Of a stretch of DNA of 64,000 bases, positions 1-10,369 are shown piece after piece; within the stretch, counting starts at the first letter, position 1, and each line of letters starts with the position of its first letter. The translations under genes and the position numbers were made by a program. Under the pieces are notes generated by a model that worked only from the letters and a program-made list of their open reading frames with translations, did no database searches and was not told the origin of the DNA. This DNA comes from Paenisporosarcina sp. OV554 (GTDB lineage Bacteria > Bacillota > Bacilli > Bacillales_A > Planococcaceae). The stretch spans positions 310,001 to 374,000 of the forward strand of contig NZ_QBUC01000001.1 in NCBI RefSeq assembly GCF_003058165.1, read 5' to 3'.

Positions 1-371
1 CAACTATTCAGCAATTGGCAGAAATAATTGAAATACCTCATGAGGATATATTATTTGCTTTAGATGCCATTCAAGATCCAATTTCCTTACAAGAACCAAT
101 CTATCATGACGGTGGCGATCCTGTATTTATGCTCGATCAATTACGAGATGAACAAGTTTCTGAAGAATCGTGGTCGACTTATATTTTCATGAAAGAAAGC
201 ATCAGTAAATTAGATATTCGAGAACAACGAATCTTAGCTAAGCGATATTACTATGGTCAGACTCAAACTGAAATCGCTAAAGAATTAGGAATATCACAAG
301 CTCAAATATCTAGACTTGAAAAGCATGCAATTCGTATCATCAAAGAGGAATACAATTTTGATTCACAATGA
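1..371 (+). CDS. sigG: RNA polymerase forespore sigma factor SigG, 3' part only
   Basis: This is the C-terminal ~122 residues of a sigma-70 family factor; the 5' end lies outside the window. The reading frame is open from base 3. The segment DGGDPVFMLDQ, followed by a region 4 helix-turn-helix (QTQTEIAKELGISQAQISRLEK), matches SigG, the late forespore sigma factor of endospore formers, better than SigE or SigF. Region 4 contacts the -35 element. The position upstream of ylmC is the same as in B. subtilis. A strong terminator follows 4 bases after the stop codon. SigG means that the organism is, or descends from, a spore former. Identification is by recognition of the motif text and by synteny. 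Confidence 0.9.
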   Translation, partial: TIQQLAEIIEIPHEDILFALDAIQDPISLQEPIYHDGGDPVFMLDQLRDEQVSEESWSTYIFMKESISKLDIREQRILAKRYYYGQTQTEIAKELGISQAQISRLEKHAIRIIKEEYNFDSQ

Positions 372-374
372 GAT

Positions 375-415
375 AAAAAGCTTTTATTCCTTTTCTGGAA
401 TAAGAGCTTTTTTTT
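375..415 (+). terminator. Rho-independent terminator after sigG
   Basis: The arms AAAGCTTTTATTCC and GGAATAAGAGCTTT pair with one mismatch around a short loop, and a run of eight T follows. It closes the sigG transcript. Confidence 0.9.
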
Positions 416-454
416 CGTGTATATAACATAAACTAAATAAAGGGGGTATGACCG

Positions 455-703
455 TTGAAATTTACTGACATCCAACAAAAAGAATTTATTGAAGCAAGTG
501 ATGGGAAAATGCTCGGTTTTGTTAATGATGCGCAAATATCTAAAGAGACAGGAATGATAGAATCTTTTTTCTTGGCAGAACCAAAAAAGATGTTGGAATT
601 GTTTTCAGGCAATCGCCCAACAGTTATGATTCGATTATCCGATATTAAAGTTATTGGGAAAGACGTTGTCATCGTTCAGTCGAAGGGCGTAGAACATGGA
701 TAA
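455..703 (+). CDS. ylmC: YlmC/YmxH family PRC-barrel sporulation-associated protein
   Basis: An 82-residue protein of the YlmC/YmxH family, small PRC-barrel-like proteins found next to sigG in spore formers. Its biochemical role is unknown. The middle holds a typical sequence (DAQISKETGMIESFF) and the end is hydrophobic/beta (VMIRLSDIKVIGKDVVIV). I chose the TTG at 455 because AAAGGGGG lies 8-9 bases upstream. The ATG at 448 is in another frame and stops after six codons. In B. subtilis ylmD follows; here the next gene is ylmE, so ylmD is absent from this place. Confidence 0.85.
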   Translation: MKFTDIQQKEFIEASDGKMLGFVNDAQISKETGMIESFFLAEPKKMLELFSGNRPTVMIRLSDIKVIGKDVVIVQSKGVEHG

Positions 704-777
704 ACATTGAATATTCGAGCTTGGATTGGTACAATATAGAGATAACATCGATACCTAAAAAGGTAGGAACTCTTAAA

Positions 778-1467
778 ATGCAAATTGAACGTAATCTTCT
801 ACAAATACAACAACAAATTAATCAAGCATGTACACGTGCCAATCGTTCTACTTCGGATGTTCATATTGTGGCAGTTACTAAAGCAGTTTCAATTGAACGT
901 ACGGTGGAAGCTTTACAATCGGGTCTGAATCATCTTGGTGAAAATAGACCTGAAGGGTTATTAAATAAACAAGAGGCAATTAACAAACCTGCAGTCTGGC
1001 ATTATATTGGGTCATTGCAAACTAGAAAAGTGAAACAAGTCATTAACAAGATACAAGTTTTGCATTCACTTGATCGATTAAGTTTGGCTGATGAGATTCA
1101 AAAAAGAGCTGAACATACAATTGATTGTTTTGTGCAAGTGAATGTCTCTGAAGAAGATGCGAAACATGGTATTGAATTAAAAAATGTCCAAACGTTTATT
1201 GAATCCTTACATGAGCATAATAGAATTCGAGTTATTGGCTTAATGACGATGGCACCCAACACATCAAATGACGAAGTGATACGTTCTGTTTTCAAAGGAT
1301 TAAAAGATATGCAAATAAAAATTTCCAGTAATCATTATCCACATGCACCTTGTACAGAATTATCAATGGGAATGTCAAACGATTTTGAAATCGCAATAGA
1401 AGAAGGCGCAACATATGTGCGAATTGGTACAGCACTAGTCGGAAACGAAAGTGAGGATCTTACATGA
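778..1467 (+). CDS. ylmE: YggS/PROSC family pyridoxal phosphate homeostasis protein
   Basis: A 229-residue alanine-racemase-fold protein of the YggS/YlmE/PROSC family. These proteins bind pyridoxal 5'-phosphate and buffer its level but have no racemase activity. The PLP lysine lies in VAVTKAVS near the N-terminus. Other family marks are [24 protein letters not shown] and the C-terminal phosphate-binding [26 protein letters not shown]. The ATG at 778 has GGTAGGA 9 bases upstream and gives the usual family length. The in-frame TTG at 721 would add 19 residues that do not look like the family. The stop overlaps sepF by 4 bases (ATGA), so the two are translationally coupled. Confidence 0.92.
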   Translation: MQIERNLLQIQQQINQACTRANRSTSDVHIVAVTKAVSIERTVEALQSGLNHLGENRPEGLLNKQEAINKPAVWHYIGSLQTRKVKQVINKIQVLHSLDRLSLADEIQKRAEHTIDCFVQVNVSEEDAKHGIELKNVQTFIESLHEHNRIRVIGLMTMAPNTSNDEVIRSVFKGLKDMQIKISSNHYPHAPCTELSMGMSNDFEIAIEEGATYVRIGTALVGNESEDLT

Positions 1468-1946
1468 GTATGAAGAATAAATTCAAAAACTTTTTTTACT
1501 TAGAAGAAGAAGAAGAAGAAGAAGAAGCAGATGAAACACCAAGAACCAACAATAACCGTAGAAACGAATCTCAACCAATACCTCAACCGACAGTTAGGAA
1601 GACAGCGAAAGAAAGGAGAAATGTGCATATCGAAGCCACTCCTTCTTCAAATATCGTCAGTCTCCAAAACTTGCAAAAGTCTTCAAAAGTAATATTAGTA
1701 GAACCACGTGTATATGCAGAAGCACAAGATATTTCTGAGCATTTAAAAAACAAGCGTGCGGTCGTTGTAAACTTGCAAAGGATTGATAAAGATCAAGGAA
1801 TCCGCATTGTAGATTTTTTAAGCGGAACCGTGTATGCTTTAGGCGGAGATATTCAGCGTATTGGCACCGATATTTTCTTATGTGCACCTGATACGGTTGA
1901 AGTAGATGGAGCAATTTCAGACTACTTTTATGACGACATACAATAA
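1464..1946 (+). CDS. sepF: Cell division protein SepF
   Basis: A 160-residue FtsZ-binding protein that assembles into rings, anchors FtsZ filaments to the membrane and supports septum formation. The N-terminal amphipathic membrane helix ([11 protein letters not shown]) is followed by a disordered acidic linker and then the conserved SepF core from about residue 65 ([18 protein letters not shown] ... [21 protein letters not shown]). The linker opens with eight identical GAA codons (1503-1526) encoding eight glutamates, a trinucleotide microsatellite. The start overlaps the ylmE stop. A second in-frame ATG at 1470 would also work. The position between ylmE and ylmG is canonical. Confidence 0.95.
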   Translation: MSMKNKFKNFFYLEEEEEEEEADETPRTNNNRRNESQPIPQPTVRKTAKERRNVHIEATPSSNIVSLQNLQKSSKVILVEPRVYAEAQDISEHLKNKRAVVVNLQRIDKDQGIRIVDFLSGTVYALGGDIQRIGTDIFLCAPDTVEVDGAISDYFYDDIQ

Positions 1947-1966
1947 TTGAGGTGTAATTAGTTCTT

Positions 1967-2227
1967 ATGGAATCAGTAATTAATATTCTACAACAAGTAT
2001 TAGGGTTTTATTCAATTTTACTCATTGTCTATATTTTTATGTCATGGGTACCTAGTACAAGAGAAACAACAATCGGTCGCTTTTTAGAAAAGATTTGTGA
2101 ACCCTATTTAGAACCGTTTAGAAAGTTTATCCCTCCATTTGGCATGATTGATGTGTCGCCAATTGTTGCTATTTTAGTATTAAAACTTGCAGGACAAGGA
2201 CTTTCGTCTTTAGCAAACTATTTTTAA
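1967..2227 (+). CDS. ylmG: YggT family small membrane protein YlmG
   Basis: An 86-residue membrane protein of the YggT/YlmG family with two hydrophobic segments (about residues 8-26 and 60-80) separated by a conserved polar loop ([22 protein letters not shown]). It is linked genetically to SepF and division in many Gram-positives, and plastid relatives affect nucleoid or membrane organisation, but the precise function is not known. It lies 20 bases after sepF in the same direction and is followed at once by a terminator. Confidence 0.92.
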   Translation: MESVINILQQVLGFYSILLIVYIFMSWVPSTRETTIGRFLEKICEPYLEPFRKFIPPFGMIDVSPIVAILVLKLAGQGLSSLANYF

Positions 2228-2232
2228 AATCT

Positions 2233-2258
2233 TGCCTCACTTTCGTGGGGCTTTTTTT
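2233..2258 (+). terminator. Rho-independent terminator after ylmG
   Basis: Stem GCCTCAC / GTGGGGC (one G-T pair) with loop TTTC, followed by seven T. Confidence 0.88.
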
Positions 2259-2281
2259 GACCACTGAAAGGAAGGAAAGAA

Positions 2282-3070
2282 ATGGAACAAGTACTACAGC
2301 ATTTTCGAAAAGACGAACAACCTTTTATTGAACAAGTTAGCGGATGGCTTCGAGAAACACAGGATCGTTATGCGCCAAAACTGACTGACTTTTTAGACCC
2401 TCGACAACAATTTATTGTACAGTCTATGATTGGGCAAAATGACGACATTATTGTGAGTGAATTCGGAGAACTTCCGGAAGCCGAACGAAAGCGCATGTTG
2501 ATTTCACCTTCTTACTTTGTTGCAAAGGAAGAAGACTACGGGATTACAGCGTTTTCCATTAAGTACCCTTCGAAATTTATTAAACTAGAACATCCAGACA
2601 TATTAGGTTCTCTTATGTCCCTTGGTCTTGATCGATCAAAATTTGGTGATATTCGAGTAGACGATAATCGAATTGAATTTGCTGTAGTATCAGAAATGTC
2701 CGATTATGTTAGGTCGCATCTTACTGCGATAGGAAAATCAAAAATTAAAGTGGACGAATTGCCTCATGAGCACCCTTATTTGGACAACACGGATACCTGG
2801 CTAGAAGAATCACATACGGTGAGTTCGATGAGAATTGATACCATTATTGCGTCTTTATTTAATATTTCAAGGCAAAAAGCTTCCATGCTTATTCATAGTG
2901 GGAAAGTTAAAGTGAATTGGACAGTTCGTGAACAACCTTCGTTCGAACTCCATGAATCGGACTTACTATCAATTAGAGGATATGGAAGAATCCGAATCGG
3001 ATTAATTGAAGGGCGGACTAAAAAAGACAAAATCCGACTTCAAATTGGACGAATCGAGCCCAAATCGTGA
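2282..3070 (+). CDS. ylmH: S4-domain RNA-binding protein YlmH
   Basis: A 262-residue protein with an S4 RNA-binding domain at about residues 182-245 (MRIDTIIASLFNISRQKASM, then KVKVNWTVREQPSFELHESD). The N-terminal part is the YlmH-specific fold. Family members bind the ribosome. Work in B. subtilis places YlmH in or near the ribosome-quality-control pathway that also uses RqcH, which is encoded in this window at 20198-21889 (minus). A good AAGGAAGG Shine-Dalgarno precedes the ATG. The preceding terminator suggests that ylmH is either read through or has its own weak promoter, which I could not identify. Confidence 0.9.
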   Translation: MEQVLQHFRKDEQPFIEQVSGWLRETQDRYAPKLTDFLDPRQQFIVQSMIGQNDDIIVSEFGELPEAERKRMLISPSYFVAKEEDYGITAFSIKYPSKFIKLEHPDILGSLMSLGLDRSKFGDIRVDDNRIEFAVVSEMSDYVRSHLTAIGKSKIKVDELPHEHPYLDNTDTWLEESHTVSSMRIDTIIASLFNISRQKASMLIHSGKVKVNWTVREQPSFELHESDLLSIRGYGRIRIGLIEGRTKKDKIRLQIGRIEPKS

Positions 3071-3167
3071 AAAATATTCAATTAAATTCGTATTATTGCT
3101 TTCAAGGCTGACAAGGAAAGGTATAATAGTTGGAAACGATGTAAGTTTGCAAAGGGGAGATTTTGAA

Positions 3168-3677
3168 ATGCCGCTATCACCACTAGATATTCATAACAAA
3201 GAGTTTGGTCGTGGATTCCGAGGATACAACGAAGACGAAGTTAACGAATTCTTGGAACAAGTGATTAAAGATTTCGAACTTCTAATTAAAGATAAAAAAG
3301 ATCTGGAAGAGAAATTGAAATCCTCAAGTGAGCGAGTGGGCCATTTTACAACGATTGAAATGACTTTACAAAAGTCTATTGTTGTAGCTCAGGAAGCTGC
3401 TGAAGAATTACGTAGAAATTCTCAAAAGGAAGCAAAATTAATAGTTAAAGAAGCAGAGAAAAATGCAGATCGAATTGTTAATGAATCATTAACTAAAGCT
3501 CGTCGCATTGCATTAGAAATTGAAGATTTGAAAAAACAATCAAAAGTCTTTCGCAATCGTTTTAAAATGTTAGTGGAAGCACAACTTGATTTAATCAACA
3601 CCGATGATTGGGATCATTTAATGCAATATGAAGTTGATACAAGCCAGTTGCAACGTTTAGATAAAAAAGAGGACTAA
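3168..3677 (+). CDS. divIVA: Polar/septal organiser DivIVA
   Basis: A 169-residue coiled-coil protein that senses negative membrane curvature at septa and poles and recruits division, sporulation and chromosome-anchoring partners. The N-terminal lipid-binding domain is typical (MPLSPLDIHNKEFGRGFRGY then NEDEVNEFLEQVIKDFE). Residues ~30-150 are heptad-rich coiled coil. The ATG at 3168 follows AAAGGGGAGA. A perfect -10-like TATAAT lies at 3122-3127, with only a poorly spaced -35 candidate (TTGCTT at 3096, 20-base gap). The frame is also open upstream, but the extra residues are not DivIVA-like. Confidence 0.95.
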   Translation: MPLSPLDIHNKEFGRGFRGYNEDEVNEFLEQVIKDFELLIKDKKDLEEKLKSSSERVGHFTTIEMTLQKSIVVAQEAAEELRRNSQKEAKLIVKEAEKNADRIVNESLTKARRIALEIEDLKKQSKVFRNRFKMLVEAQLDLINTDDWDHLMQYEVDTSQLQRLDKKED

Positions 3678-3684
3678 ACGTAGC

Positions 3685-3713
3685 TTGACCATTACGTAAT
3701 CATTCCCTATAAT
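3685..3713 (+). promoter_or_regulatory. Sigma-A promoter of the ileS T-box transcript
   Basis: TTGACC at 3685-3690, a 17-base spacer and TATAAT at 3708-3713. This is near consensus and sits just upstream of the T-box leader. It begins 7 bases after the divIVA stop. Confidence 0.9.
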
Positions 3714-3740
3714 ATCTACATATACTGGAAAAATAATTAA

Positions 3741-3984
3741 TAAAGCGCTGATAGAGACAGTATTTTGAATGCACAGAATAGCGATTCGAGGATGGTGAGA
3801 GCTCGAACAAGTGGCAATCAAATGAAAATCACTCTTGAGTTAAATCACTGAACTGGACTTTGTAAGTGATTTCGGTTTCACACCGTTATTGTGATCTAAG
3901 CTGGCAACATTTAGATGTTGCAATTAGGGTGGTACCGCGAGTCAAAACTTCTCGTCCCTTCATTGGGATGAGGGGTTTTTTAAT
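3741..3984 (+). promoter_or_regulatory. Isoleucine T-box riboswitch
   Basis: A tRNA-sensing leader upstream of ileS. The hallmark T-box sequence AGGGTGGTACCGCG is at 3926-3939; its bulge pairs with the free acceptor end of uncharged tRNA. A Stem I region with AGAG-type and GAACA motifs occupies about 3741-3845. The likely specifier codon is ATC (Ile) at 3828-3830, just before the conserved purine-rich turn. The terminator alternative is CTCGTCCC/GGGATGAG at 3951-3972, followed by GGGGTTTTTT. Uncharged tRNA-Ile should stabilise the antiterminator and raise IleS synthesis. The class is certain; the specifier position is a reading of the sequence, not a fold computation. Confidence 0.95.
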
Positions 3985-4002
3985 TTTAAGGAGGTTATTT
4001 AG

Positions 4003-6765
4003 ATGGAATACAAAGATACATTATTAATGCCTAAAACAGAATTCCCAATGCGTGGAGGTTTGCCTACCCGTGAACCTGCAATGCAAGAGAAATGGAATGA
4101 AATGAAGTTATATGAAAAAGTATTAGAGCGTACAAAAGGTCGTCCTAGCTTTAATCTTCACGATGGGCCTCCATATGCAAATGGAGATTTGCACATGGGT
4201 CACGCATTAAACAAAGTGTTAAAAGATATGATTGTCCGACACAAATCAATGACTGGCTATTACGCACCTTACGTTCCGGGTTGGGATACGCACGGTTTGC
4301 CAATCGAGCAAGCTTTAGCTAACAAAGGTGTTAATCGTAAAGAAATGACGGTTGCTGAATTCCGTAACTTATGTGAGTCGTATGCGTATGAGCAAATTGA
4401 CCGCCAGCGTAGTCAATTTAAACGCCTTGGAGTTCGTGGGGATTGGGAAAATCCTTACATTACGTTAAAACCTGCATACGAATCTCGTCAAATCGAAGTG
4501 TTCGGTGAGATGGCTCGTAAAGGTTACATTTATAAAGGTTTAAAACCAGTATATTGGTCTCCATCAAGTGAATCAGCTTTAGCTGAAGCAGAAATCGAAT
4601 ATCAAGATAAAAAGTCTCCTTCAATTTATGTGAGTTTTGAAGTGACTGAGGGCAAAGGCGTAGTCGCAGAAGGTACGAAAATTATCATTTGGACGACAAC
4701 ACCTTGGACGATTCCAGCAAACCTTGGAATTTCAGTAAATCCTGAATTCGACTATGTAATTGTGGAAGTTGCATCAACTCGCTACCTTGTAGCTAAAGCA
4801 TTACTTGAGAATGTAGCAACTACTCTTGAATGGGAGTCTTATGAAATTGTTCAGACGTTAAAAGGTGAACAAATGGATCGCATGGTAGCGAAACACCCAT
4901 TATACGATCGTGATTCGCTTGTAATGCTCGGCGAGCATGTAACGGACGAAGGTGGTACTGGATGTGTTCATACTGCTCCAGGGCACGGGGAAGAAGATTT
5001 CCAAGTAGGTAAAGCATATGGGCTTGAAGTACTATCACCTATCGATGACCGAGGCGTTTTGACAGCAGAAGCACCAGGATTTGAAGGGTTATTTTATGAT
5101 AAAGCCAATAAAGTCATTACAGAGGCATTAGATGCTGCTGGTGCTTTAGAAAAATTAACGTTCTTCACGCACTCTGCACCACATGATTGGCGGACGAAAA
5201 AGCCGGTTATTTTCCGTGCAACCGCTCAATGGTTCGCATCAATCGATGCATTCCGCGACGAGTTATTACAAGCAATTAAAGATACAACATTCACACCGGC
5301 TTGGGGTGAGACACGTCTCTTCAATATGGTTCGTGACCGTGGAGATTGGTGTATTTCTCGACAACGTGTATGGGGTGTACCAATTCCAGTTTTCTATGCT
5401 GAAAATAATGAACCGATTTTAACAGAAGAAACAATTGCTCATGTCTCTAAATTGTTCCGGGAACACGGCTCTACCATTTGGTTTGAACGTGAGGCAAAAG
5501 ATTTATTACCAGAAGGCTTTACACATGAAGATAGTCCAAATGGTCGTTTCTCAAAAGAAACGGATATCATGGATGTATGGTTTGATTCTGGGTCTTCTCA
5601 TCAAGCAGTGTTAGATGAGCGAGATGACTTGGAATACCCAGCAGATCTTTATTTAGAAGGTTCTGACCAGTATCGTGGTTGGTTTAACTCATCTTTAACT
5701 ACTAGTGTTGCAATTAATGGTCATGCTCCTTACAAAGGGGTATTAAGCCATGGCTTTACACTTGATGGTGAAGGACGCAAGATGAGTAAATCAATTGGTA
5801 ACGTAATTGATCCTGCAAAAGTAATGAATCAATTAGGTGCAGATATCTTACGTTTATGGGTTGCATCTGTCGATTACACAGCAGACGTTCGAGTATCAGA
5901 TTCGAATTTCAAACAAGTTGCTGAAGTGTATCGTAAAATTCGTAACACATTCCGTTTCTTACACGGCAATGTTACGGACTTCGACCCACAAACAGATCGC
6001 GTAGCATTTGAAGACTTACGTGAAGTGGATCAATATATGTTCATGAAACTTCAAGAATTGATTGATACAGTCCGTAAATCTTATGACAAATTTGACTTTG
6101 CAAGTGTTTATCATGCAGTGAACAATTTTGTATCTTCGGATTTAAGTTCTTTCTACCTAGATATCGCGAAAGATGTTGTTTATATCGAAGGTCATAATCA
6201 ATTACATCGTCGCGCAATGCAAACCGTGATGTATGACACATTAGTTTCGTTATTAAAATTAACTACTCCAATTCTGCCGCATACAACAGATGAGCTTTGG
6301 GTCTTCTTAACACAAGAAACTGAGGAAAGCGTTCAATTGACTGACTTCCCAGAAGCTACAACTCATGAATCATTTGAAGCTTTGCGCACGAAATATCAGC
6401 AGTTGATGTTAGTACGTGATGATGTGTTAAAAGCGTTAGAAGAAGCACGAAATGCAAAAACAATCGGTAAATCATTAGAGGCAAAAGTAACTGTTTACGT
6501 AAACAAAGAATTACTAGAGGCTTTTGATACGACGAAAATTGATTTTGCACAGTTCTTCATCGTTTCTGACTTTACGTTAGCTGGTTTAAAAGAAGAGGCA
6601 CCTTCAGAGGCTTTAACTCTTGATGTTGCTTCAGTTGTTGTAGTAAAAGCACAAGGTGAGAAATGTGAACGCTGCTGGACAATCTCGTCTAAAGTTGGCG
6701 AAAATGACAAGCATCCGACACTATGTCCTCGTTGTGCTGAAGTCGTTGAAAAATATTACGTATAA
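4003..6765 (+). CDS. ileS: Isoleucine--tRNA ligase
   Basis: A 920-residue class I aminoacyl-tRNA synthetase that charges tRNA-Ile. The HIGH-type signature HMGH is at residues 64-67, the KMSKS loop ([10 protein letters not shown]) is near residue 595, and the editing CP1 domain ([12 protein letters not shown]) lies between. The C-terminal zinc finger [10 protein letters not shown] ... CPRCAEVV is intact, as in the bacterial type of about 920 residues. AAGGAGG lies 8 bases before the ATG. The gene has its own T-box leader and a terminator after it. Confidence 0.98.
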   Translation: MEYKDTLLMPKTEFPMRGGLPTREPAMQEKWNEMKLYEKVLERTKGRPSFNLHDGPPYANGDLHMGHALNKVLKDMIVRHKSMTGYYAPYVPGWDTHGLPIEQALANKGVNRKEMTVAEFRNLCESYAYEQIDRQRSQFKRLGVRGDWENPYITLKPAYESRQIEVFGEMARKGYIYKGLKPVYWSPSSESALAEAEIEYQDKKSPSIYVSFEVTEGKGVVAEGTKIIIWTTTPWTIPANLGISVNPEFDYVIVEVASTRYLVAKALLENVATTLEWESYEIVQTLKGEQMDRMVAKHPLYDRDSLVMLGEHVTDEGGTGCVHTAPGHGEEDFQVGKAYGLEVLSPIDDRGVLTAEAPGFEGLFYDKANKVITEALDAAGALEKLTFFTHSAPHDWRTKKPVIFRATAQWFASIDAFRDELLQAIKDTTFTPAWGETRLFNMVRDRGDWCISRQRVWGVPIPVFYAENNEPILTEETIAHVSKLFREHGSTIWFEREAKDLLPEGFTHEDSPNGRFSKETDIMDVWFDSGSSHQAVLDERDDLEYPADLYLEGSDQYRGWFNSSLTTSVAINGHAPYKGVLSHGFTLDGEGRKMSKSIGNVIDPAKVMNQLGADILRLWVASVDYTADVRVSDSNFKQVAEVYRKIRNTFRFLHGNVTDFDPQTDRVAFEDLREVDQYMFMKLQELIDTVRKSYDKFDFASVYHAVNNFVSSDLSSFYLDIAKDVVYIEGHNQLHRRAMQTVMYDTLVSLLKLTTPILPHTTDELWVFLTQETEESVQLTDFPEATTHESFEALRTKYQQLMLVRDDVLKALEEARNAKTIGKSLEAKVTVYVNKELLEAFDTTKIDFAQFFIVSDFTLAGLKEEAPSEALTLDVASVVVVKAQGEKCERCWTISSKVGENDKHPTLCPRCAEVVEKYYV

Positions 6766-6780
6766 AATTTTAGTTAACCG

Positions 6781-6808
6781 GAGCTGTCCTTTTTTGGGCA
6801 GCTCTTTC
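6781..6808 (+). terminator. Rho-independent terminator after ileS
   Basis: GAGCTGTCC / GGGCAGCTC stem with a T-rich loop, followed by TTTCT. It separates ileS from lspA. B. subtilis has ylyA at this place; here there is only ~100 bp. Confidence 0.8.
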
Positions 6809-6866
6809 TGTATGATTGTGTTATGTGGTAAACTAACTAAGATACTTGCGTAACGGAGGAACATAC

Positions 6867-7352
6867 GTGTACATTTTTTATTTAGTTGCAATTGCCATTG
6901 TGGCAATTGATCAGTGGACAAAATGGTTAGTTGTGAAAAATATGGAACTAGGTGAACAAATTGTATTAATTGATCCAACATTTGGCTTACTTTCCCATCG
7001 TAATCGTGGAGCAGCTTGGGGAATGCTAGAAGGACAAATGTGGTTATTTACAATTGTCACTGTAATCGTAATCATTGGTATTTTGTACTACTTTCATAAA
7101 GAAGCAAAAGGAAAGCCATTATTTCAACTTAGTTTAATGGTTCTACTTGGTGGTGCTATTGGGAATTTTATTGATCGCTTAGTCCGTGGTGAAGTGGTGG
7201 ATTTTGTAGATGTACTCATCCCGGTAATAAACTATGATTTCCCCATTTTTAATGTTGCAGATGCAGCATTATCGATAGGTGTAGTCATGCTCATCATTGT
7301 ATTAATTTTAGAAGAAAAAGCAGAAAAAGCTGCAAAGAGAAAAGGTGAATAG
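6867..7352 (+). CDS. lspA: Lipoprotein signal peptidase (signal peptidase II)
   Basis: A 161-residue integral membrane aspartic protease that cleaves the signal peptide from prolipoproteins after lipidation of the +1 cysteine. Four hydrophobic segments are visible (about 3-22, 58-75, 88-105, 133-150). The catalytic aspartates are Asp103 in GNFIDRL and Asp132 in FNVADA. The conserved NRGAAWG motif is at residues 46-52. The GTG at 6867 is preferred because GGAGGA lies 6 bases upstream; longer in-frame starts would put that Shine-Dalgarno inside the gene. The stop codon abuts the rluD start. Confidence 0.96.
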   Translation: MYIFYLVAIAIVAIDQWTKWLVVKNMELGEQIVLIDPTFGLLSHRNRGAAWGMLEGQMWLFTIVTVIVIIGILYYFHKEAKGKPLFQLSLMVLLGGAIGNFIDRLVRGEVVDFVDVLIPVINYDFPIFNVADAALSIGVVMLIIVLILEEKAEKAAKRKGE

Positions 7353-8279
7353 ATGGAAGATTATACGTATAAGATTTTAGAAGCACAAAAAGGGGAGCGT
7401 ATTGATAAAGCGCTTGCTAGTCTTGAAGCAGATTGGTCTCGTAGTCAAATTCAAATTTGGTTAAAAGATGGAGCTGTTTTAGTTAATGGTGAAACTGTAA
7501 AAACAAATTATAAAGTTAAACCTGATGATGTTGTTACTGTTTCTGTACCGGAAGCGGAACCATTAGATATCGAAGCAGAAAATTTAAATCTTGAAATCGT
7601 TTATGAAGATGAGGATGTCCTTGTGGTGAATAAACCTCGTGGTATGGTCGTTCATCCTGCACCTGGTCATACTTCAGGTACACTTGTAAATGGATTAATG
7701 TATCAAGTAAAAGATTTATCTGGTATTAACGGCATTATGCGTCCTGGGATTGTCCATCGTATAGATAAAGATACTTCTGGCTTATTAATGGTCGCGAAGA
7801 ACGATAAGGCTCATGTGTCTTTAGTGGACCAACTTGTGAAAAAGACGGTTACTCGAAAATATATTGCATTAGTACATGGTCACATACCGCACGATAAAGG
7901 GACAGTTGATGCTCCAATTGGTCGTGATCCTCGCGATCGTCAGAGTATGACAGTAGTCGATAGCGGAAAACATGCGATTACACATTTTCGTGTTTTAGAA
8001 CGATTTGGCAACTTTACATTAGTTGAATGTCGTTTAGAAACGGGTCGTACACATCAAATTCGTGTTCATATGAAATACATCGGTTATCCTTTAGCGGGTG
8101 ATCCGAAGTATGGACCGAAAAAAACAATTGATTTTGACGGACAAGCGCTTCATGCTGCTGTAATCGGTTTTATTCATCCTCGTACAGAAGAGTACTTGGA
8201 ATTTGAAACTCCACTACCGCAAGTATTTAGCGAGTTGCTAGAAGAAATGAAAGAGAACGTTGACAACAAAGAAAAGTAA
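7353..8279 (+). CDS. rluD: RluD-family 23S rRNA pseudouridine synthase
   Basis: A 308-residue pseudouridine synthase of the RluA/RluD family (B. subtilis YlyB). An N-terminal S4 domain (about 13-75) precedes the catalytic domain, with the catalytic aspartate at about 138 in HRIDKDTSGLLM. The motifs NKPRGMVVHPAPGH and GRTHQIRVHMKYIGYPLAGD are also present. It isomerises uridines in 23S rRNA; the exact positions cannot be told from sequence. It starts directly after the lspA stop with AAAGGTGA upstream. The pyr promoter lies inside its last codons. Confidence 0.93.
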   Translation: MEDYTYKILEAQKGERIDKALASLEADWSRSQIQIWLKDGAVLVNGETVKTNYKVKPDDVVTVSVPEAEPLDIEAENLNLEIVYEDEDVLVVNKPRGMVVHPAPGHTSGTLVNGLMYQVKDLSGINGIMRPGIVHRIDKDTSGLLMVAKNDKAHVSLVDQLVKKTVTRKYIALVHGHIPHDKGTVDAPIGRDPRDRQSMTVVDSGKHAITHFRVLERFGNFTLVECRLETGRTHQIRVHMKYIGYPLAGDPKYGPKKTIDFDGQALHAAVIGFIHPRTEEYLEFETPLPQVFSELLEEMKENVDNKEK

Positions 8280-8288
8280 CTCTATACT
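8260..8288 (+). promoter_or_regulatory. Sigma-A promoter of the pyr operon
   Basis: TTGACA at 8260-8265, exactly 17 bases, then TATACT at 8283-8288. The -35 box lies within the 3' end of rluD. Transcription should start near 8295 and read the PyrR leader. Confidence 0.92.
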
Positions 8289-8295
8289 AGTAAAA

Positions 8296-9044
<749 letters not shown>

Positions 9045-9062
9045 AAGAATGGGGTGGACAAG

Positions 9063-10361
9063 ATGAATAATTCCCAAACAGTTTTAGACATACACGATAG
9101 ACCGTCAGCAGGAAAATTAACTACTCTAAGCTTGCAACATATGTTCGCCATGTTCGGTGCCACAATTTTGGTGCCCCAATTAGTTGGGTTGAGTCCAGCA
9201 ATCGCATTGTTAACAAGTGGTATTGCAACCCTAATCTTTATGTTCGTAACGAAATTCCAAGTTCCGGCATACTTGGGTTCGTCTTTCGCTTTCATACTAC
9301 CTATTCAAATGGCAACTAAAGAAGGCGGCATAGGTAGTGCAATGATTGGTAGTTTGTTTGTGGCACTTGTCTATTTCATTGTGTCACTGATTATATGGAA
9401 AACAGGCTATAAATGGATCATGAAGTTATTGCCACCGATTGTTGTGGCTCCAGTCATTATAGTCATCGGCTTAGCATTATCACCTGTTGCGATAAACATG
9501 GCTATGAACATTCCTGGGACGACAGACTATAGCATGTTGCATTTCTCAGCAGCTCTTGTTACATTGGCAGCAGCAGTTGTCGCTACTTTATTCTTTAAAG
9601 GAATTATTAGTTTAATGCCAGTTTTAATCGGAATCATTGTAGGTTACCTATATTCATTAGTCATTGGCATTGTTGATTTTTCATCGGTTTTAAAAGCTAA
9701 ATGGATTGCTTCACCCGAGTTCTTGATTCCGGGAGTCGACTACGATTTCACCATCACGCCTACATTATTAGTATTAATGGTACCAATAGCAGTTGTGACG
9801 ATATCAGAACATATCGGACATCAACTTGTACTAGGGAAAATTGTTAATCGAAATTACATAAAAGAACCAGGCTTGCATCGCTCATTACTTGGTGATGGTT
9901 TAGGAACGTTAATCAGTGGACTATTAGGTGGACCTCCTAAAACAACGTACGGAGAAAATATTGGAGTTCTTGCAATTACGAGAGTATATAGTGTTTACGT
10001 AATTGCTGGTGCAGCAATTTTGGCCATTTTATTTTCATTCTTTGGCAAAGTCATGGCACTAATCGCAACCATTCCAACCGCTGTTCTTGGCGGGATTTCG
10101 ATCTTGTTGTTTGGGATTATTGCGTCTTCAGGGCTGCGCATGTTAGTTGATAGCAATATTGATTTTGGAAATAAACGAAACTTAGTGATTTCGTCGATCA
10201 TCTTAGTCATTGGTATTGGTGGAGCAAAACTTCACTTTACGGATACATTTGAAATCCAAGGCATGGCATTAGCAGCTATTGTAGGAGTATTATTAAATTT
10301 GCTTTTACCAGGAAAACCGCAAGAAGCAAAAGATTCATTAGAAGATGAAGTGAAAAAATAA
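9063..10361 (+). CDS. pyrP: Uracil permease (NCS2 / UraA family)
   Basis: A 432-residue nucleobase:cation symporter-2 with about 12-14 hydrophobic segments. The family marks are LSLQHMFAMFGATILVPQLV near the N-terminus, SEHIGHQ and GGPPKTTYGENIG in the transport core, and a C-terminal TM bundle. It imports uracil for salvage, consistent with its place directly after pyrR. The ATG at 9063 has GGGGTGG just upstream; a GTG at 9054 in the same frame lacks a good Shine-Dalgarno. A second PyrR attenuator follows it. Confidence 0.95.
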   Translation: MNNSQTVLDIHDRPSAGKLTTLSLQHMFAMFGATILVPQLVGLSPAIALLTSGIATLIFMFVTKFQVPAYLGSSFAFILPIQMATKEGGIGSAMIGSLFVALVYFIVSLIIWKTGYKWIMKLLPPIVVAPVIIVIGLALSPVAINMAMNIPGTTDYSMLHFSAALVTLAAAVVATLFFKGIISLMPVLIGIIVGYLYSLVIGIVDFSSVLKAKWIASPEFLIPGVDYDFTITPTLLVLMVPIAVVTISEHIGHQLVLGKIVNRNYIKEPGLHRSLLGDGLGTLISGLLGGPPKTTYGENIGVLAITRVYSVYVIAGAAILAILFSFFGKVMALIATIPTAVLGGISILLFGIIASSGLRMLVDSNIDFGNKRNLVISSIILVIGIGGAKLHFTDTFEIQGMALAAIVGVLLNLLLPGKPQEAKDSLEDEVKK

Positions 10362-10369
10362 AACCTTTT

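Noticed and set aside
721-777. N-terminal extension of ylmE from TTG 721
   Set aside because: The extra 19 residues are not family-like and no ribosome binding site precedes the TTG; the ATG at 778 has one.
1503-1526. Sequencing or frameshift error in sepF because of the repetitive GAA run
   Set aside because: The frame stays open on both sides into the conserved SepF core, so the run is a true in-frame polyglutamate or a length variant that keeps the frame.
3741-3984. tRNA gene upstream of ileS
   Set aside because: The stem-rich sequence with GGTGGTACCGCG is the T-box leader that binds tRNA, not a tRNA; there is no cloverleaf.
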